64,000 bases of DNA from Smittia aterrima (lineage: Eukaryota; Arthropoda; Insecta; Diptera; Chironomidae), in NCBI GenBank assembly GCA_033063855.1, contig CP093830.1:2852854-2916853 (forward strand), given 5' to 3'. Below, piece after piece: positions 34,982 to 48,374 of the stretch. How positions within the stretch are numbered: the first letter of the stretch is position 1; every line of letters begins with the position of its first letter. The notes under the pieces were generated by a model, which made no database searches, had not been told where the DNA came from, and saw nothing but the letters and a program-made list of their open reading frames with translations. Position numbers and translations under genes: made by a program.

Positions 34982-37900
34982 TTAAATTATTAATTCAGCC
35001 TTTGATTCGTCTTTTTGATCATTCACATCGTCATCTGTAACTTCTGTGATAGACATCTTTTGTTGATCGTCTTCGTCACCTTCATTGAAATCCAATTGTT
35101 TAACTTCACGATCCTTTAATGTTCCATCAAAATCAAGTTCATGCGTTTGAAGAAACTCAGCGGTCATGACATCAAAGTCAAATGATTCGAAGAAGTCTGG
35201 TGGTGGCATGAGTTCCATGTTTGCTGCTAGGCTTTGATGAATTCCCTGGCAGAAGTCGTCGTCAATGTAGAGATCTTCAGTGGATCGAGTTTCCTAAAAT
35301 ATTTGAAAAATTAGTTTCGAGTTCGATAAGTTTAAAATACAAGACTTACGCATATCGGAAGACATTTTCGCGTGATTTGCGATCCATCGTCGGGTTTAAC
35401 GCATTGAAGACCATCGGCATAGCTTGAAGCGATTGAGAGTCGTCCACTGCTCTGAATTCGTTGTAAAATTTCAGCTGGAAGCATTGTGAAGCCGCAGTTA
35501 CGGCAAAAATATTTTTGACACTTTCCTGGAACTACGAGTTCATTTTTTGGGTCACGTGGCACTAAACTGCTGCAGCTAGCAGAGATTGAGTTGTTCTTTG
35601 AAGCTTGAAGCGCTGGATTGGCCGATTGGAAATGCATTTGAATTCGTTTGATGAGCTCAGCATTGTTACAAATCGAATGACGAGCTTGTTCCTGAGTTTG
35701 CTTTAACTGCTCTACGTCACTTGATCGTCGCGATACTTTCTGCATATTCACAGTCACTTTTGTTGTGATCTTAGTTGGTTTCTGGTTTAAGACATTCTCG
35801 TTTTGCTTATTTAATGAAAACGATGGAACTTGTGGTTGACTAAAAATATGATCCAATTTCTGGATTGATTGAGAAGCTTGCATCAAACATGCGTTTACAT
35901 CGTCAGTCGCAGTTTCCACAGCATCTGTTGCTTTAATATTTTCAGGAGATTCTCCTTCTTCATTTGATCGTGAAATACGTCTAGGACTGCCGACATCAAT
36001 TGGAAGTTTGTTTTGATAATTCGATTCAAGCAATTGAACAACTTCGCGAACACTTCTGCGACGAGGAAGATTAGCGACTCCATCATTTGATTTCTCACGT
36101 AATACAACCTCTTGATCGACCTCAATATCGTCATCATGGTGACTTGTCTGTAGAAATCCTGATCGATCATGTTTTTTCTGAATAACGTCGCTGAGCATCT
36201 CAGGCATCATTGGATAATATTTTTTATTGACATCGACGGGATAGCGAGAGTTATTCAGCTCAACGTTGTTTACTTTGACCAACGGTGATCCCGTCCCTGA
36301 CATGTTAGCTGAAGATCGAAGTTGAATGTTGATTGATGAATCATTGAGTTTGGGCGAATCAGTTTCAAGATCGTTATGATGAATTTTAATGCTGACATTA
36401 AATTGTTTGCGTCCTTGTTTTGAGTCAGAAGCTTCTGAGTTGTTTGTGAAGTGTAAGTCATTTCCTGACTTATTTGGTTTGAACCCGATGTCATTCAATC
36501 GACTTCCTGAAGGTTTCTTGCTGTCTGAAAGCCAAGCATTTCGTCTGATTTTATTCTGGCGAGCAATCGGTGTCTTTGGAAGCTGATAATCTCCCATTGC
36601 AAATCGATAAATACTTGTCTCTGCAACGTTATCACTTTCGCTTCGCTTTATCTTTGGTGACTCTGGTAAATTCTTTGAAAGATCTTCGAAAGAGCGACTT
36701 TGTTGAAGTTCGCTGGCCATTGCACAATTCAAGAAAGTACTCATGCCAACATCATCTTTTCCTAATTTTTTTCGTTCATTTATTTCATGAACAATCTCGT
36801 CCATAATTCCACTTTGATTGATCTGATCGAGCTCGTTATTCATTTTGTCGAAAGCATTGGCATCTGGAGGTAGATCGAACAGACCCTTTGCTGATTTCTT
36901 CTGTTCGCGGTTTTCTGGAGCTTTCAATCGTTTCTTTAATGTGCTGGTTCGCTCATAAATTCCGTTCTTATCAACTTTTGGAGTATGCAAACGATTGAAG
37001 TCGAAGAAGCTTTGATACATTGTTGAATTTCCCAGTGATCGTTGACTGGCTTCAAGGATTTCTGTTGGTTCATCTCGAAGACGAAGTGGTTTCTTTGGAG
37101 CAACCACTCGCTGCTCCTCAACGCTTTTTCTAATTCTGTCAAGAGCGTTTTCTTGAAGAATTTTCGGAGCCTGATCAAACGATTCATTGTGCACTTCAAA
37201 TTCGGAACTTTTCATGGATTCGGAAACTCTTGATGTATCGACTTTTTGATTGAGTTTCTTAAGGTTTTCCATTGTAATAGCGTTTTCGCTTCGTTTTTGT
37301 AGATCGCCACTCTTCTTTGTAAAATAATTTTTCTCGGGGAGTTTCTCGGTGAGCTTAGCATTCTTGAAATTTTTCTTCTTCTCCAAATTGAGATGACTGT
37401 AGATCGGTTCAATCTTCGTCTCTTCCACCTTCTTCCTGTCTCCATCATGCAAAGCATCGTCGAGCATTGAAATGAATTCGAAGACATCAGTTATTCGCTC
37501 ACTTGCGTTTGATCGAAGACACGAATCGAAAATTTCCATGAAAAGTGTGCAAGTCTTATCCAAGAACGGTAATTTCGCTTCATTTTTGTTCAGTTCGTCA
37601 ATTAACTCATCGTGTTCATAAATTACAAACGGAACGCAATGATTGATGATTTCCCAAAGCAACAAAGCTAAACCATAAATATCTGAACGAATTGATGGAA
37701 AAACGTAGCTGAAGTTCTTATCGGTTGATGGAATCAAAAGCTCTGGAGGTTGATAAAAGTGCATCGAGAACATGCGACGATATGCAACTAAGTAAGGCAT
37801 ACGATACTCATTTTCATCTTCATTCTTCTCACACGACAACGATGTTCTGTTGTAAAAATGTTGCTTTGATAACTTGTGGAACTTCTCGACAATTATTGCA

Positions 37901-40900
37901 TCAGCTGGAACTTTCATCATCAAACTGTATTCCTCGTCAAAGATAATTTGTGGTTGGAAAATTGTTCCGATTGATTCAGTTGGCAGAATTTCTGTTGCAA
38001 GTTCGAAGCAAGATAATTTAACCGTGAAAGGATTTTTGCAAACTAGAACCGAGTGACTGCTGATGTTCGAGTGGATAATGCCGCTATCATGCAAATATTG
38101 AGTGGCATTGCCGATTTGCTTAACGATGTTTACCGTTTCTTGAAGTGAAAAGTATTCATCCTGAAAAATAAATATTTCTTTAAATTACGATCTTTAGAAA
38201 CAAATGTTTAAACTCACCATCTGATGCAAATAATGATTGAGAGAGTAATCAAATTGTTCCATCACTAACGACATGACGTACAAATCATCGTCGTGACAAA
38301 TTCCCATTAAAGTTGCGATGCTTTGGTGTCTTATTTCACTGCAATTAAATAATTAATATCAAGCTTTTAAAGCAAATCTATCAAACTTACGTTAGAATTT
38401 TAAACTCTCGCTTGCATGCGACGTCTGCGAAACTGTTAATGCTGTAAACATTAGGAAGAGTGCTGCGAAGAGTGATCGGGGTCGTTCGGAAATATCCGGT
38501 TGAGAATTCCAAAGGCGTTGAGAATGTATTTCGTAGGATTCCTGACTTGTACTTGAGATCGTTTGATTCAAAGACTTTAACTTTTCCGTGAATTGCCATG
38601 TATTCTTGAACAACAGACTTTGATTGAAGTTTTTGATTGCAGTTCTTTAAGTTTTTCGTCCATTTTGAGAGAGTGTCGAGCTCTTTAATGATTTCACGGC
38701 TTTGACCTGGCGATAACAGACCAGAATTGTCCAAATCTGTTACAGGACCGCGATGTCGACGAAGATCAGCGAAAGTATCTTCAATTGGTTCAACGAGAGT
38801 TTCGCCAGCTCTTTGATTCATTGCTGCATCATCTGCAGTGAAGTAATTGAGAAATTTGAAATTTTCATTTATCATTTCCTCGAATTGTGATGCAGGAATC
38901 TTTGTAGAATCCGGAGCAGGCGTTTTAGGAAGCGGTGGAATGTTTGACAGAGAGTCACGCTCGTTGTATGGTAGAGCGTATTCAACTTCGTCCCCGTGCT
39001 TATTGATGACTGTCTGATAAGGTGGAGAGTAGCGTCGAAGTTTCTTTGCATTTTTTTCTGCATCAGAGGATAAAGATCCGCTGCTTGCGCTTTCTCCAAC
39101 TGAATTAACCTTTTCCGGCTCTTGACGTCTCATGTTTCCTTTATACGCCTTCGATGAGATAACATACTCGTCATAGATCGAAGCCGAGTTTACGTCGTAA
39201 TGCTTGAAGTTTCCGTTTTGGAAATTTGCATAGTTTTCTGATTCTGATGCTGGCAGCTGTTCTCTCAAGCTTTTCCTCTGCAACATATTTCGACCCATTA
39301 AACTTCTTCTTGGCGTTGGTTCCTTTGACGTAGAACGCTTTTGAATTTCAGGAAATGGGTCTGTGCTATCCCGAAAGAAATTTCTCGGTGGACTTGTTAT
39401 GGCATCTGTAACTAAACCTGTAAAGTCTTCATCCATTTTCCCGCAATGATTCTGTTCGAATTCCTCGATTTCATCGATCGCTGTTGGGTGAACTTGACTC
39501 TTACGACTTTTTCTACGTGAAGATTTGTCTTCCGATTTACTTTTTACTATCGGGAGCGACAATCTATGATTCTTTGCGATCAGCATCGCTTTATGCTCGT
39601 GACGGCGAATATCTCGACGGATTTCAATCAAGCGGCGTTTCTCGCTTTCCTCAATCACAACATCGCTAATCATACTGATATCATCCGTTAAAATGCTTTG
39701 GTCGATTGTTGGCGCTTGAGTGATTGCACTCGCGTTCTTCGTCTCGTTGAGTTGTTCAAAGCGCTGATTGTTGCGCCAGTCGCTGAACCTGGTAATTGCT
39801 TTGATGTAAGCTTCATCGCGATGTTGATTCGGATGGTGTTGATTTTCAATGAAAGCCGGAGGGGCGCTTGAACGACGATGACGAGATGATGACTCGATTT
39901 CCCTGTGAAAAAATAAGAAAGGAAAAGTTAGACTCAAAGAATTTAAATCCAAAAAGATTCGAGGAAGCAGACATTTTTTTTTTAATTTCGCACAGTTTTG
40001 CTTGTGATTTTCACGCATTGATTGCTACGTTAATTCGTGACCGCTAGCAAAGACAGCTTCGTGAGCAAACAGATCTTAATTGGTCGCAATTTTTTTGTCA
40101 GAAGAAATCATCACAAACAAATTGTTCGTACATGCGTATTCACGATAATTGAATTAATTGGACGACGAGTGTGTAGACAAACCTGTCTGTCGTCAGTTGC
40201 ATCATAATTACATCTTGACATTAAATCATGGCAATCATTTGAAGTCGGTGCAGTTACGTCTCTAGTTTGCGACAAATGTTACCGATATTTGTTATTCAGA
40301 ATGAGAAGAGCTTTCTTAAACAAATGACTAAGATTAATTGTTGAACTAAACCTTTTCATTTTTAGCCTAAATAAAGCTTCTCAACGATTAATCTTTTCTC
40401 ACATCATTGTTATGTTAACAACAGCATTCCTAAGTCCATTGCAACATTCTAGCTCGGAAGAAGAAAATAACAGAGCGAAGCGAGATGAAATTAAATTTTC
40501 TCCTCAGGAATGCGATCATCATCTGGCGGAATCAGTTGCAGAGATCCCATGACTTTCAATTAGCAATTAATCTCAATACTGTTTCAAGACCCTTTTGTTT
40601 CGAATGTTGAAGACTCAATGCTCGGCTCCATAAATTAATTAGCGATTCTTACTTTTCTCATGACAAATCGCAACTTCGTGATGTTCGCATTTTGCTTGCT
40701 GAAAGATTTCGCTAATTGACACATCATGAGAATTGTTAATTGAAAGAAATCTTCACTGCATACATGAATTGATTTACGAGAAGAAAATCAGTTGCATCAC
40801 AAAAGATGCTGCAAAGCAAATTGAACTCAGTGGAAAGCATCGAAATGAATACAATTAATGGCAAAAACGAATGGTTTACTATCACGATGTTTACATTTTT

Positions 40901-43349
40901 CTAGCGTCACGCGAGAAAGTGATTAATTGACTACTAAACACAAAGAGGCAACCGAAGGAAAGAAAAAAGTATTTAGACATAATTATGACATTCACTGCGT
41001 TTGATTGACGATTAACCGCAAATGACTCAAAAGAAGGAAAACGTTTCAACTTCACAAAGAACTAGTGATTATCTCAATCCAAGAAATATCAAAGTGATCA
41101 ATGGCTGTGTCGTTTAAGAGATTTCCTATTCGACATAACAGTTTACTCGTCCGACGATCAATGGAAAAAGAGAAACGAGCCAAAGTCAGCAGCTTCCACT
41201 TCCCGCGTTTAATTCAATTAACGTTCTCTGTTATCGCAGTCCGACAAACGCTTAACAATGAATTTTCTTTTGGTTCAGTTTAAATTCTTGTGAAATGTTT
41301 CGAGATCGCGGGAAAACAACAAGATGAGAATGTGTTGGTGTTTAATTAGCAGCGCAACTCAAAAAAAACACACAATAATTAGACCATCACACGTTGTTGA
41401 AGTTTCGTGGTTTACTTTTGGCTTGAAATAAATATTTCAGCTACTCGAAGATTGTTTTAACTTTTTGTTTGTTGGTTGCTGACCATCAATAACGTTAATT
41501 TATTGCCTTGTTGTTACAGAGAAGATTGTCGGTTTCAAACGAAGATAATTGATGATCTGCTCGGACTAATGAACCGCGACATAAGATCAAAACTCGGAAC
41601 TACAGACTAAGAATCTAATCGATCAGAATGGGTTTTTCTTAAAGACCTCGCCGTGATTTCTCGATGATTTTCGAAAAATGTTTTCTTTTCCAGACCCACA
41701 AAGCGAAAAATTCCACACGAAATTTAGAGAAACTGCCTTTCGTTTCACTTTTTCGATTCTCGCGGTTTTTTTGATGTCTGGTAATCGATTGCGATGAAAA
41801 TGGTTTTTGTCTTCACGAGAAACGTGGAAATATTCAAATCGAGAAGTGAGAGACTTGAATATTGGGCTTGAAATTTTAGAATGAAAGTTAAGACTGAAGT
41901 TCTTCGCGAATTCTGAGATTGAAGATGACCATCAACTCCCACTTAAGACATTCCAAGTCATTGTTCCCACAGATTTTATCCAAATTCTCCCGTTTCCCGA
42001 AACAATCAAACGTTGTAAAAAATGAAGAAGACATTGAAAGCTTTGAATGGACAAAGCAGATTCACAAAAAAATCGCCAACAATTGGCTGAGTATCTGGAT
42101 TGAAACTGTTGTTTATGATAGAGACTTCATAAATCTTTTTCAACCAATTTTACTAAATAAACTTCATTAAGCTTTTCAATAAACTCGATTTTTTTTTGTT
42201 TTAAAACAAATTGAAAGAAGAAAATTTTCTGAGAAAACTTTCAATTTTTCTTCGTTTCTCTAGCGCGCATTTAAATCTTTCAGCTGTCGAATGGATCATC
42301 AACCACTGCGGTTCAGGTAGATTGCTGATGAGTTATTGGATTTGTAATGAGATAGAGAAAAGTGCTAGAAACAGTTCAAGTCATTTTGCTCGTCATACAA
42401 AGTTGTCTTTCTCGTTGAGAATGAAGTGAAGCGACGTAAACAACCGGCACGGCGAAATGCCAATGACATAAGAGAGACACACACCATGCTTATAATTTAA
42501 TCATTTTTCGTGTGTTACAATTTTTTTTCTTTTGCCATTTTTTTCCTTTGTACTTTGTTTCTCTTGGGAGATATGCTCGAGTGATTCCACCTGATATTAT
42601 TGCTGTCTACCTGATGGCTTCTATCTCTCGTTTGCCATTTTACAGACGCGGCCCTTTGCGGTGCATAATAATTTGAAAAGGCGATCGACATTGAAATTTC
42701 CCCCCTGAATGCGGTTAATAGAACCGCGATGGTCTGAATAATGAGCATCAAACAGATTTATGGGAATAACAGAACGCTAATCCCAAGCAACATGATCTTG
42801 AAAAATTTAATTTTGAACTGAGGGAAGAAAATGGCAATTTGCTGTGATTACTTTATTGTTCGTCGGCCAAGCCCACTGACCGAAAGAATTCGTTGGAATT
42901 AAAGGGTCAGTCGAGCAGGTAAAGCACGTGCAGGCGGTTTGGTGATCGACATTTATCAACGCGTTGTCGTTCTCTCGTCACTCACGGAAATTCCCATCAT
43001 CAAATCTTTTACCTCACATCCCGTTCGTTTGTTACTGTTACTGTGAATGTATTTTCAGCAGCCAAACGGTTTAATTGTCTGAAGAGCCCGAACAATGGTC
43101 ACCAACCCGACAACAGTTTCAATCGACGATAATAATGAGAAAAGCTTGAAAATTGGCAAACTCGAAAAAGCGATCGCTGACAAGAAGTGCGACAGGATGT
43201 TTATTTAGGATTTGTTACGAAGGAGAGCATTTTCTTTGAGAGATGTCACTTTGAGTTAGACGAAAACGGAGCAAGGAAAATAGACTTTTCAGTATGATGC
43301 TTAAAATTAGCGTTACTTACTTTTTAATCCATTTGAAAATTCCTCCCAT
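34982..43349 (-). CDS. Large multi-domain pseudokinase (TEX14-like)
   Basis: Predicted 1594-residue protein from five coding exons: 43321-43349, 38391-39902, 38218-38338, 35350-38160 and 34982-35293. The first ~440 residues are charged and disordered. A kinase-like fold spans about 460-800. The N-lobe has no glycine-rich loop and no clear VAIK lysine, but has a C-helix stretch (ACKREFKILTEIRHQSI). The catalytic loop is H584-S-N instead of HRD, and the DFG position is C605-F-E607. About 90 residues separate this from PPE (near 694), then SDIYGLALLLWEI. It should therefore be inactive. HSNISSHSV resembles the HRSLSSYAV of vertebrate TEX14, a germ-cell bridge pseudokinase; relationship is inference. 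The C-terminus has a cysteine cluster (CQKYFCRNC) and an acidic tail. The 29-nt first exon (MGGIFKWIKK) fits phase exactly. Confidence 0.82.
39903..43320 (-). other. 3.4 kb first intron of the pseudokinase gene
   Basis: Bounded by a GTAAGT donor at 43315-43320 and a TTTCACAG acceptor at 39903. By far the longest intron in the window. I find no nested gene: short frames at 41101-41283, 41919-42170 and 42515-42751 have no family signal. Its size suggests first-intron regulatory elements, but none is demonstrated. Confidence 0.6.
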
Positions 43350-43869
43350 TGTTGATGTCCTCCTCGTCGTCGGTCCAATTAAAATGATTATCTACGATCA
43401 ACTAATAATTTCTTGACATTTGCTGAATAACACTTGACATAGAGAAACCTCTAAATGTTTAACTTTAATTTATCACACTACAATTACAGCGATCACTAAT
43501 TTTAATATTGTCCGATTAAAGAAAGAGTTTTGATTGTCTTTATCACGCAAAACTTAGATGACAATTGAAATAAACGATTAAATAAAAAAAAGATGCTTGA
43601 ACTAAAAATTTCACGTCAGCTTTCGTTTGCTTTCAATTCGAGACTAAACGAAATTTGTTCGTTGCTTTCAAAGGAAACTTAAAGACCAAGCTCTGAACAT
43701 TTTTCGATGAGCTTGACGAAGTTCGAAAGCTCAGGGTGTGCACCAGCAAAAATTCAAAACAAAAATTCGGAATTCATTAAAATTATTATTCTGTTAAGCA
43801 ATTAAAAAGGAATAATTAACAGCCTTCGTATCTACAACTAACAACTCTTTGTGAGATTAGGGAATTAAA
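43350..43869. promoter_or_regulatory. Divergent promoter region, pseudokinase / Smn
   Basis: A 520-bp spacer between divergent start codons. It is AT-rich with no clear TATA box and presumably holds both promoters and leaders. No ORF or repeat of note. Confidence 0.45.
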
Positions 43870-44702
43870 ATGCCACAAACATTATTCAAGAAGGGAAAGG
43901 TAAATCGTATTAAAACATTTTCATTCGTTTTCCCTTTGTTTACGTTCTTATTTTACTCAATTTTTAGAAATCCAATCATGATGATATTTGGGATGACTCG
44001 CTTTTGATTAAAGCATACGAAGAATCTGTCAAATTACAAAAGGAAGAAGTTGCGAAACAACTTGCGATGAAAACTTGCAATAAAAAAGAATCAACAGAAG
44101 AAGAATCTGAGTCAAGTGCATCAACCTCAGCTGAAATCAAACCAGGTGATTTTGTTCGTTGTCGATTTGCTGATGATGGAGTAGACTATGAAGCAGTTGT
44201 GCTTAAAGTTAATGAGAATGATAACTGTACTATCAAATACATTGGATATGGAAACGAGGAGCGAGTAAAGTTAGATGATCTTGTTGCATCGTGGGGCCCA
44301 GAAGCTCGCGAAGAACAGAAAATACTTGCAGAAGCTGATCAACAGAACAGCTTAGGAAATGAAGATCACCAGGAAGAACTACACACTTTCATAGTCGGCA
44401 AAACTCGCGAATTCCGAGAGACTATTCCTCCGATGGTAAGTTCTTAAAGAAAATCAATCAAACTTTGTTTCAATAAATTTTCATTTCAGCCACCAATGCC
44501 ACCAGCAATGTTCGATAATGGTCAGGATTCAGAATACATGTCAGCAATGATAATGTCTTGGTACATGAGTGGATACTACACAGGACTTTATCACGGTCGA
44601 AAGCAAGCCAGGGAAGAAATGCAAGCTCAACCATCAACAAGTGATTGCTCTTCTCAAAAAGAAACTCCGAAAAAAAAGAAGAAAACTCAAAGGAGTAAGT
44701 AA
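43870..44702 (+). CDS. Smn: Survival motor neuron protein
   Basis: Predicted 236-residue protein from three exons: 43870-43899, 43968-44435 and 44490-44702. SMN, with Gemins, loads Sm proteins onto snRNAs. All core parts are visible in order: the Gemin2-binding helix near residues 15-30 (DDIWDDSLLIKAYEES), an acidic serine linker, the Tudor domain at about 69-116 (PGDFVRCRFADDGVDYEAVV, YIGYGNEERV), a short PPMPP stretch, and the oligomerising YG box at about 182-206 (MSAMIMSWYMSGYYTGLYHG). A lysine-rich tail ends the protein. Length is close to Drosophila Smn (226) and below human (294), mainly because the polyproline region is almost absent. It is convergent with the neprilysin gene. Confidence 0.95.
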
Positions 44703-44729
44703 TTTCTAAGTTAAACTAAAGAGTAATTA

Positions 44730-44798
44730 AATAAAGTTTTGTAAGAATTAAAACTTTTAATTTAAAAGTTTTCTTTACTTTTATGAAATAATTTTATT
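44730..44798. terminator. Facing poly(A) signals of Smn and the neprilysin
   Basis: AATAAA at 44730-44735 (+) for Smn and TTTATT at 44793-44798 (AATAAA on -) for the neprilysin. Stop codons are only 121 bp apart. Confidence 0.5.
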
Positions 44799-44823
44799 AT
44801 CACACATTTAAATTCAGGCACTT

Positions 44824-47800
44824 CTACCAAATGATACATTTTTGATCGTCAGTGCGATGAAACTTATTTCCAGGATGACACTGAAAGGCGTTGTGAAACT
44901 CTTTGAAATTCGATAAGACACCGAGTTGTCTTATTTTTCCTGGGCAGTGGGAATCTTCAAGCGCAAATCTCATGCCAGTCGTTGTAAGCGATTCACACCA
45001 TAAATTTCCGAACGACATGAAAAACAGTTGCTCGTTGCTAAACGACTCGAAGCCTGTGGATGAAATGTTTTCAAAACTAAGTTTCATGTTTTACTTTTTT
45101 GTTTACCTGGCAGTTTTGGTTCTTTTCCTGTTGACTGTTTATAATAACTGTAAGCGTAATATGCTTCCCTCAAACCGCCATTGTCAGCTATGTTCTCACC
45201 AAGCGTTTTCTCTCCATTAATCTATCAAAAATATGTTGTGATAACTTTCGAGCAGGAACTGACACAATCAGCAGACTTACGTAATCTCCAATCTCTGGCA
45301 GGAAATAGTCGCTGTATTGCTTTTTGAAACATTCAGTTCTGTCCACATAAAGGATTTGTAAATAAAAGTTTTTTTTTTGATGAAAGTGAATTTTTTCACC
45401 TGTTTATAAAGTTCAAAACAGTCGTGTTGGTCCACCAGTAATTTTTGTTCCCGTCTTCATCAAAATGTCTTCCGATGTCATCAAATCCTTCATCAAACAA
45501 ATGCTTTCACGAAATGTAAGAGAAAAATATGTTCTCAACTTACCGTGAGTTATTTCGTGAGCAAGGATACTTCCAAGGGCTCCGTAATTTAAAGCTCTTG
45601 AAAAACGGAAAGGAAGAAAGACAATTTAAGACGACAACTCGTTTTAAAGTTTCAAGGCTCAAGCGACAAACGTTCTTACTCTAATCCAAGATGATAAAAC
45701 GGAAACTGCAGAATAGCCAAAGGGATAGCTTGAAAGAAATAATAAAATTAAAAATCAGCCAGTCACACAAAAGCTCAAACTAAATATTTCTTTTTATCTT
45801 TTCATTTTCATGGAAACTTCAAAAGAATCTGCTTTGTTAAGTCTGAAACGATGGTTTGACCTTTTACAAAATCTTAAGTTCTTTCCCCTTTTGGCGACTT
45901 ACTGATGGCGTTGGCTTGAAATGCATGAAAAGCGTTCACGATAGTTGGACTTGTCGACCAATCAACCTCATTTGCTTTCCGCCAGAACGAAAGTTTTTTA
46001 ATGAACTCCCACGACAGAATGTTCAAAATGTTTTCCATCCATGTGTCGTTTCGTATTTTAATCTGACGAAGATAAAAATTTAATTAATGATTGAAGTTAA
46101 AACGAGGTCAACTTACACCTTCGTAGTACAATTCAAGATGAGTTCGGTTGAGAATCCATTCGGGAAACCCTGAATGAGTTGAAAGATATAAAAGCTACTC
46201 AATCCCTTTTGTCATTATCTCACCAACCGATAAGACTTTTCATCTTTTGAGATTTCTTCAAAGTTCTTTCCTTCGTCTCCCAATCCATCCACGAAGCATG
46301 ATTCACAAGATTATTGAAAGAACGTCGAATGTTGCCAATCATAGTTTCTACGTTTGGCTTCGTCTCCAGCATAAAGTTTTCTTCAACAATCAAGAAGCTC
46401 ACAGCGAGGCCCATAAGCCGATTCACAGATGTGGTGCAATAACCTGAGCGTGAAATCATTCCATCGACTCCAGTAATTGCTTTCAAGTAATCGTAGTAAA
46501 GCTGTCGCATTTCACTCGTCGTATAGAGAATTAAGTCTTCGATGACGCTCCACCATAGAAACATTTCCAAGTGCACCGAAGATGTTTCACTTATCAGCTT
46601 CAAAGCGAGCTTAAGGTAAAGAATGTCTGCATTGCTCGTCATAATCATTTCTCGATCTGCATCGAATTCAGTCTCGCGAATCCCACTCATCATTTGTGTC
46701 AAGTATCTATCGAATATCATAGCGGATTCTCCCTTCAAGTTGCTGTCTCTGTCGACGGTTTTTTGCAGTTCTGAAGCCGTGACATAAATCTGATCAGAGA
46801 GGTTTCCATTGCTGTCCTCGATTTTTGAAGCATTCTCGGCTATATCTATGAAGTTGTAAAATTGTCTTGCGATGTCGATTGTGACGTCAATGGATCGTGA
46901 TATATTTTCAGAATAATCTTCTGCCCCATTGGATTGACCTGACTCTTTCAATAGAGCACTAATGACTTCTTTCATGTAAGCTTCATGAGCCATCAATGCA
47001 ATCTCAGAATCGCTCAAATCCTTTTTCTCGTCATCCTTTTCTCTTCGTGCCATTGACCAACTTCGACGAGCTCGCTTTGAATGCTTTGCCACAGAGTCAT
47101 CGATACTGGAAGACAAATTATAAAATAAATCGTATCAAGTCATTTGAGCATACTTACATCGGCAAATCACTCTCTTGAGATGGCGAACCAAGTGCAAGGA
47201 ATTTTTCACTCTTGTTCTTTGGATTAGAGAAAACGTCAAATCCAATTATTTTATCGGCTCCTAAAGACTTCTTGATTTTCACGACACTCTTGACCCAATC
47301 TAATTTAATGTTTGTCGACTGTGGATCGATTATCATCGCTGGAATCTTCGGCAAATCATATTCTTTAAGATAGCGGAACAAGGATTTGAAACCGAGCTTG
47401 TCTGTCGAGGACTTGTCAATACAACTTTTGTAGAGAAGTTTTGCTTTTTGAACAGGCTCCGGTTCATCTTCAACTTTACTTTGAATTGTGAGCTTCATTC
47501 TAATATCTCTGAGGATTTTTGCTTGTTTTTCCGTGAACCTTAAGATTATTTGAAGAGTTAGTGAAGTGTTTAACAAAATAAAATTTTCTCACCAATCGTG
47601 CGATGTCTGTGAGTCTGGCCGAGGATGTTCGCGTTCAAAATTTCCGCAAGTGTATTGAAAAAAATCTTCGCAAGGATTAGCTGTCAAGTCCATGTTTTGT
47701 AGAAACGTTGCCGACGTTACCAAACACTCTGTAATGAACATCAATAGATATTTCTCATAATTGATAATGTTCTAGATTTAATACCTTTTGTGTAACAAAT

Positions 47801-48374
47801 CTTATCTGATGACGACCCTTAAAATAGAAAATAATCGAGTGAACAAAGTGAAACGTTTACATAAATCATGTTCTAGCTCTTTCAAACTTACAGAGATAGG
47901 CAATCACAATGACAGCTATTATGAGCAACATTATTATTAGCACGAGAATCATTATTATCGTTTTGTGGTTAATGAGCTTTCCGTAATACTTTCGCTTGAA
48001 CCTAAGATCATGGAGACTCAATTAACTTAACATTTAAATAAATTTTCATTTAAAAACCTAGACTCGACGCCGACAAGTAAAGTTGAGCTCTGGTTTAAAT
48101 CATTTTGACTTGCTGCGACTGGATTGGTTGGCAAGCCTCCTGTTGAGAGGAGAAAAACAAGTTTTGTATTGCAAATTCAATTAACGCGACAATAAACCAA
48201 TTTTTCCGAGAACCGACGATGAATATTAATGCTCAAAATGAAAATACTTTCACAGCTGATGTGATTTCAAATATGAATTTCATGAAACTAACTAGAGAAT
48301 CTAGGGAAACACTCACGCATCAGTTGTTGTGTTTTCATTTCCTCTTGGGTCGTCCAAATGGTCGATGGCTCCAT
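44824..48374 (-). CDS. Neprilysin-like M13 zinc metallopeptidase
   Basis: Predicted 827-residue type II membrane peptidase from 15 exons, all phases consistent: 48317-48374, 48058-48139, 47892-48001, 47785-47817, 47593-47728, 47158-47538, 46228-47105, 46117-46169, 45903-46062, 45680-45728, 45544-45596, 45400-45487, 45281-45338, 45107-45221 and 44824-45053. Neprilysins cleave extracellular peptides. A short cytoplasmic N-terminus leads to a membrane helix at about 61-84 (MILVLIIMLLIIAVIVIAYL), then the conserved PCEDFFQYTCGN. Active-site parts are intact: VNAFHAF substrate motif, H660-E-I-T-H664, and GENIAD with E722 and D726. The last residues are KCIIW, the usual C-x-x-W end. HEITH is preceded by LA where many relatives have IG. 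Which of the several fly neprilysins it matches cannot be told by eye. Confidence 0.93.
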
